From the NCBI GenBank assembly GCA_018697195.1, contig CM031878.1, forward strand, positions 4,088,548 to 4,152,547: DNA of 64,000 bases, given 5' to 3'. A program made the translations under genes and the position numbers. Each line of letters begins with the position of its first letter. The first letter of the stretch is position 1. The DNA is from Certhia americana (lineage: Eukaryota > Chordata > Aves > Passeriformes > Certhiidae). Below the pieces are notes generated by a model. It did no database searches. It worked only from the letters and a program-made list of their open reading frames with translations, and was not told where the DNA came from. This document shows, piece after piece, positions 61,931 to 64,000 of this stretch.

Positions 61931-63390
61931 ATCAATGACCTGAGTGACTGAACAATTCCACTTGTGATTCTTAGACATGACCCCAAAACCTCACTCACAA
62001 TGGGCTTTAGATATAGACACTCATGAATGGGTTTTTATGAAACTGTTCAAAAGTCTCAGTGCCTATTTAAATACTAAGTGCCTATTATAACAGTTGTATT
62101 TCTAAAATCACTAACTTGTGAAATACTTTTAAGGATGCAAGCTTTTTGTTTGTTTGTTTGTTTGTTTGTGGCTTTTTTGTTTGCTTCTCTGTAGGACCTG
62201 TGTGTGAGTTGCTTTGAAATCCAGCCATAAATCTACTGGAAAAGAGTTAGATTCACTCTGAGAATGATATTTGGAGCTACACTTTCAAAACAAGTGAATA
62301 ATTTCTATTGATCACCCTGGAAAACAAAATCCATAGTTGTCAGGCATTCCCACATATCTTGAAAATCTAGGCAGCTGTCTTTTATGGTGAGGCACAAATT
62401 TTTACTGCTGTTTCTGGTGGAATGCCAAGTTTGGAAGAAAGTTTGTACCCTTCTTGTCTCCTTTCCCTCCCACAAAAGATACAGAAAAGCCACAGTGAGT
62501 CCATTTTAACTCATAATTGAAATCTTCCTCTCTAAACAGAAGCACCCCTTAAAATAAAATAAAATGCCACATAAAATGCAATTCCTACTACAATCTAAAA
62601 TGTGCTTTCACTCAGGCTCTCTGTATCATTATCTGTAACCGCAGTGCAACTGAAAACTAATAACCTTATTTTTAATTAGCTGGGTTTGTGGCATTTTGCA
62701 CCCATCTCACAGTTGCTCTTTCTGCAGTGTATATCATTGTTAAGTCTGGATATCTTAAAGGAGGTCTTAAATATACTTTGCTTGCTTTCTTCTTTTCTCC
62801 TTTCTGAAAATAGTTCTCAAACCTCTCATATTCATTATGAGGAAAAAACCCCAATATTTTAACAGTAATCTTAAGCACAGTATGAGTGATTCTGATTTTA
62901 TGTAGCTATTCTCTTTGTTCTTCCATTTTCTCAATTCTTTCCTCTTCTTTTAGTCAATAGAGTGAGAGTATATATTTTTAAAAATATTATGGTGTTTCAG
63001 TCTGACTGCCCTAAAAATCATTAAGGTGTGAATTTAGAAAGGTAGACCACAAATATTATACTTTGGTTCCTTTGATGTCAAAATAATACTGAGTAATTAC
63101 AGAGGGTACGTAATATGTTGTGGCTTTCAGCTCTTTTGGAGACATTACTTATACTGTGGGCTGATATAAAAGGACACTTTTATATAAAAATGCTCACTGC
63201 ACTGCAGCAGTGTAGACAGGAAGTTCTCTCAGTTTACAGCTCTTCATCACAGCTGTCAGAGAAGACAAGACAACCTGTACACATTTAGAAAAATTCAAAA
63301 ACATTCAAGATCTGACCCAAAGTATGCCCTAAAACCAGGTGAGTCATGTCACTGACCCATTCTGTGACTTATCAACAAATGATGCAGATT
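61931..63390. other. Unique noncoding stretch
   Basis: A TTTG array is at 62148-62168. No gene recognised; the open frames here are short and featureless. Confidence 0.6.
62148..62168. repeat. (TTTG)n array
   Basis: Five TTTG units. Confidence 0.9.
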
Positions 63391-63570
63391 GTGGCCATTG
63401 CACCTCTCAGAGCCCTCTTGGAGCTAAGCAGGGCTGTGAAGGGAATCCCGGGGGCATGGTATAGCCATAGAAGGCAGAATTCCCTGTCCACAGCAGAGGT
63501 TTTGGAATTAGTTGATGTGTAAAAATCCCTTCCAACCTAAACCATTATACGGCTCTCTGATTCTAAGAAT
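63391..63570 (+). mobile_element. Composite SINE-like element: 5S-like head, CR1-like tail
   Basis: The head (63391-63465) has GTGGCCATTGCACC, matching the start of 5S rRNA (GGCCATACCACC), then GGAGCTAAGCAGGG, matching box A (GAAGCTAAGCAGGG), then GGGAATCCCGGGGGC, matching GGGAATACCGGGTGC near the 5S 3' end. About 12 and 25 bases are missing between these blocks, including box C. After roughly 30 bases of unclear sequence, 63496-63570 has the CR1 3' end: TTTTGGAATTAGTTGATG, ATCCCTTCCAACCTAAACC and a decayed octamer TGATTCTAAGAAT. A pol III RNA head joined to a LINE-type tail is the plan of a SINE mobilised by that LINE. Chance adjacency of a 5S pseudogene and a CR1 scrap is the alternative. 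Confidence 0.58.
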
Positions 63571-63809
63571 AAAAAAGGATAATGGTCTGTACATACCAAC
63601 TTGTGCCACAGAGACAAAATACATATATTTTGTCACATTTAGACCATTTGAATTATTTCCAACTGAAATTCTTCTGTCTTCTTGACAAAAGATGAGCATA
63701 TTTTTAAATGCATATAAGGAGGGCTGCTCACACTCCTGCTTCTTTAGAAGGTCTCTTTTAGTGATCAGTTAAATTTCTTTGCATCTTTAGCATGCAGCTA
63801 TCTAGACTT
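63571..63809. other. Short unique stretch
   Basis: About 240 bases between two repeats in which nothing is recognised. Confidence 0.6.
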
Positions 63810-64000
63810 AGAATCACTGTATTGTTTAGATCAGAAAAGATCTCTAATATTGCGTCCAATTGTTTATCCAGCACTAAACCATGTCCCCCAGTGCCTCATC
63901 TGCATGGCTTTCAGGTTGCTCCAGTGATGGGGACACCAATACTGCCCTTGTCAGACTGCTAGGCCTTTTCAACCCTCATAGTAGATAAATTTCTCCTCCT
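63810..64000 (-). mobile_element. CR1 LINE, reverse orientation, cut by window edge
   Basis: The + strand shows TTAGAATCACTGTATTG, AAAAGATCTCTAATATTGCG, TCCAATTG, CAGCACTAAACCATGTCCCC, CAGTGCCTCATCTGCATG, TTCAGGTTGCTCCAGTGATG and AGACTGCTAGGCCTTTTCAA. These follow the reverse complement of a CR1-X/Y-like 3' region (AAGACCTCTAAGATCATC, CCAGCACTAAACCATGTCCC, ACACGTCTTTTAAATACCTC, CAATGCCTGACAACCC). The 5' side of the element lies beyond the window. Confidence 0.82.

Overview
The window looks like noncoding nuclear DNA from a bird, most likely a passerine. The evidence is repeat content: many 5'-truncated CR1 LINE copies ending in the avian CR1 3' end (TTCCAACC... followed by ATTCTATGATTCTATGAT-type octamers), one long avian-type ERV LTR, frequent A/C-rich or G/T-rich low-complexity tracts, and a few very old MIR-like and 5S-rRNA-derived pieces. 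Two runs of N (100 and 400 bases) mark a draft assembly. I found no convincing protein-coding exon, tRNA, intact rRNA gene, CRISPR array or bacterial-type feature. The longest open frames (up to about 155 codons) have no recognisable domains, no codon-like character and no coherent splice context, so I list none as genes. The region is best read as a gene desert or a very long intron.

Layout. 1-170 is an AAAG microsatellite cut by the window edge. 171-6979 is unique AT-rich sequence. 6980-7660 is a CR1 3' end on the + strand. A (TCA)n array (7984-8031), the first gap inside a poly-A run (10915-11014), a (TAA)n array (11941-11977), a CR1 on the - strand (12097-12395) and a 65-bp CR1 tail (13651-13715) follow. 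Between 19.5 and 25.5 kb are two MIR-like SINE copies, a possible third, and two further CR1s. 34.1-34.4 kb holds a decayed L1-type reverse-transcriptase fragment, and 35.5 kb an imperfect palindromic repeat. 43,939-45,405 is a solo LTR, supported by matching inverted termini and a 5-bp target duplication. The second gap is at 46170-46569. From 50.5 kb to the end the density of old repeats rises: CR1, MIR, a 5S-derived tandem segment at 56.8-57.0 kb, an internally deleted CR1 at 60.3-60.6 kb, a CR1 tail at 61.9 kb, a composite with a 5S-like head and a CR1-like tail at 63.4-63.6 kb, and a CR1 running off the right edge.

Nothing here suggests genes acting together. The points most worth checking are the 5S-head/CR1-tail composite, the tandem 5S-derived segment, the L1-type fragment (L1 is scarce in birds), and the LTR. 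No undescribed functional system is supported by what I can see. Family assignments rest on remembered consensus features, not on a database search.
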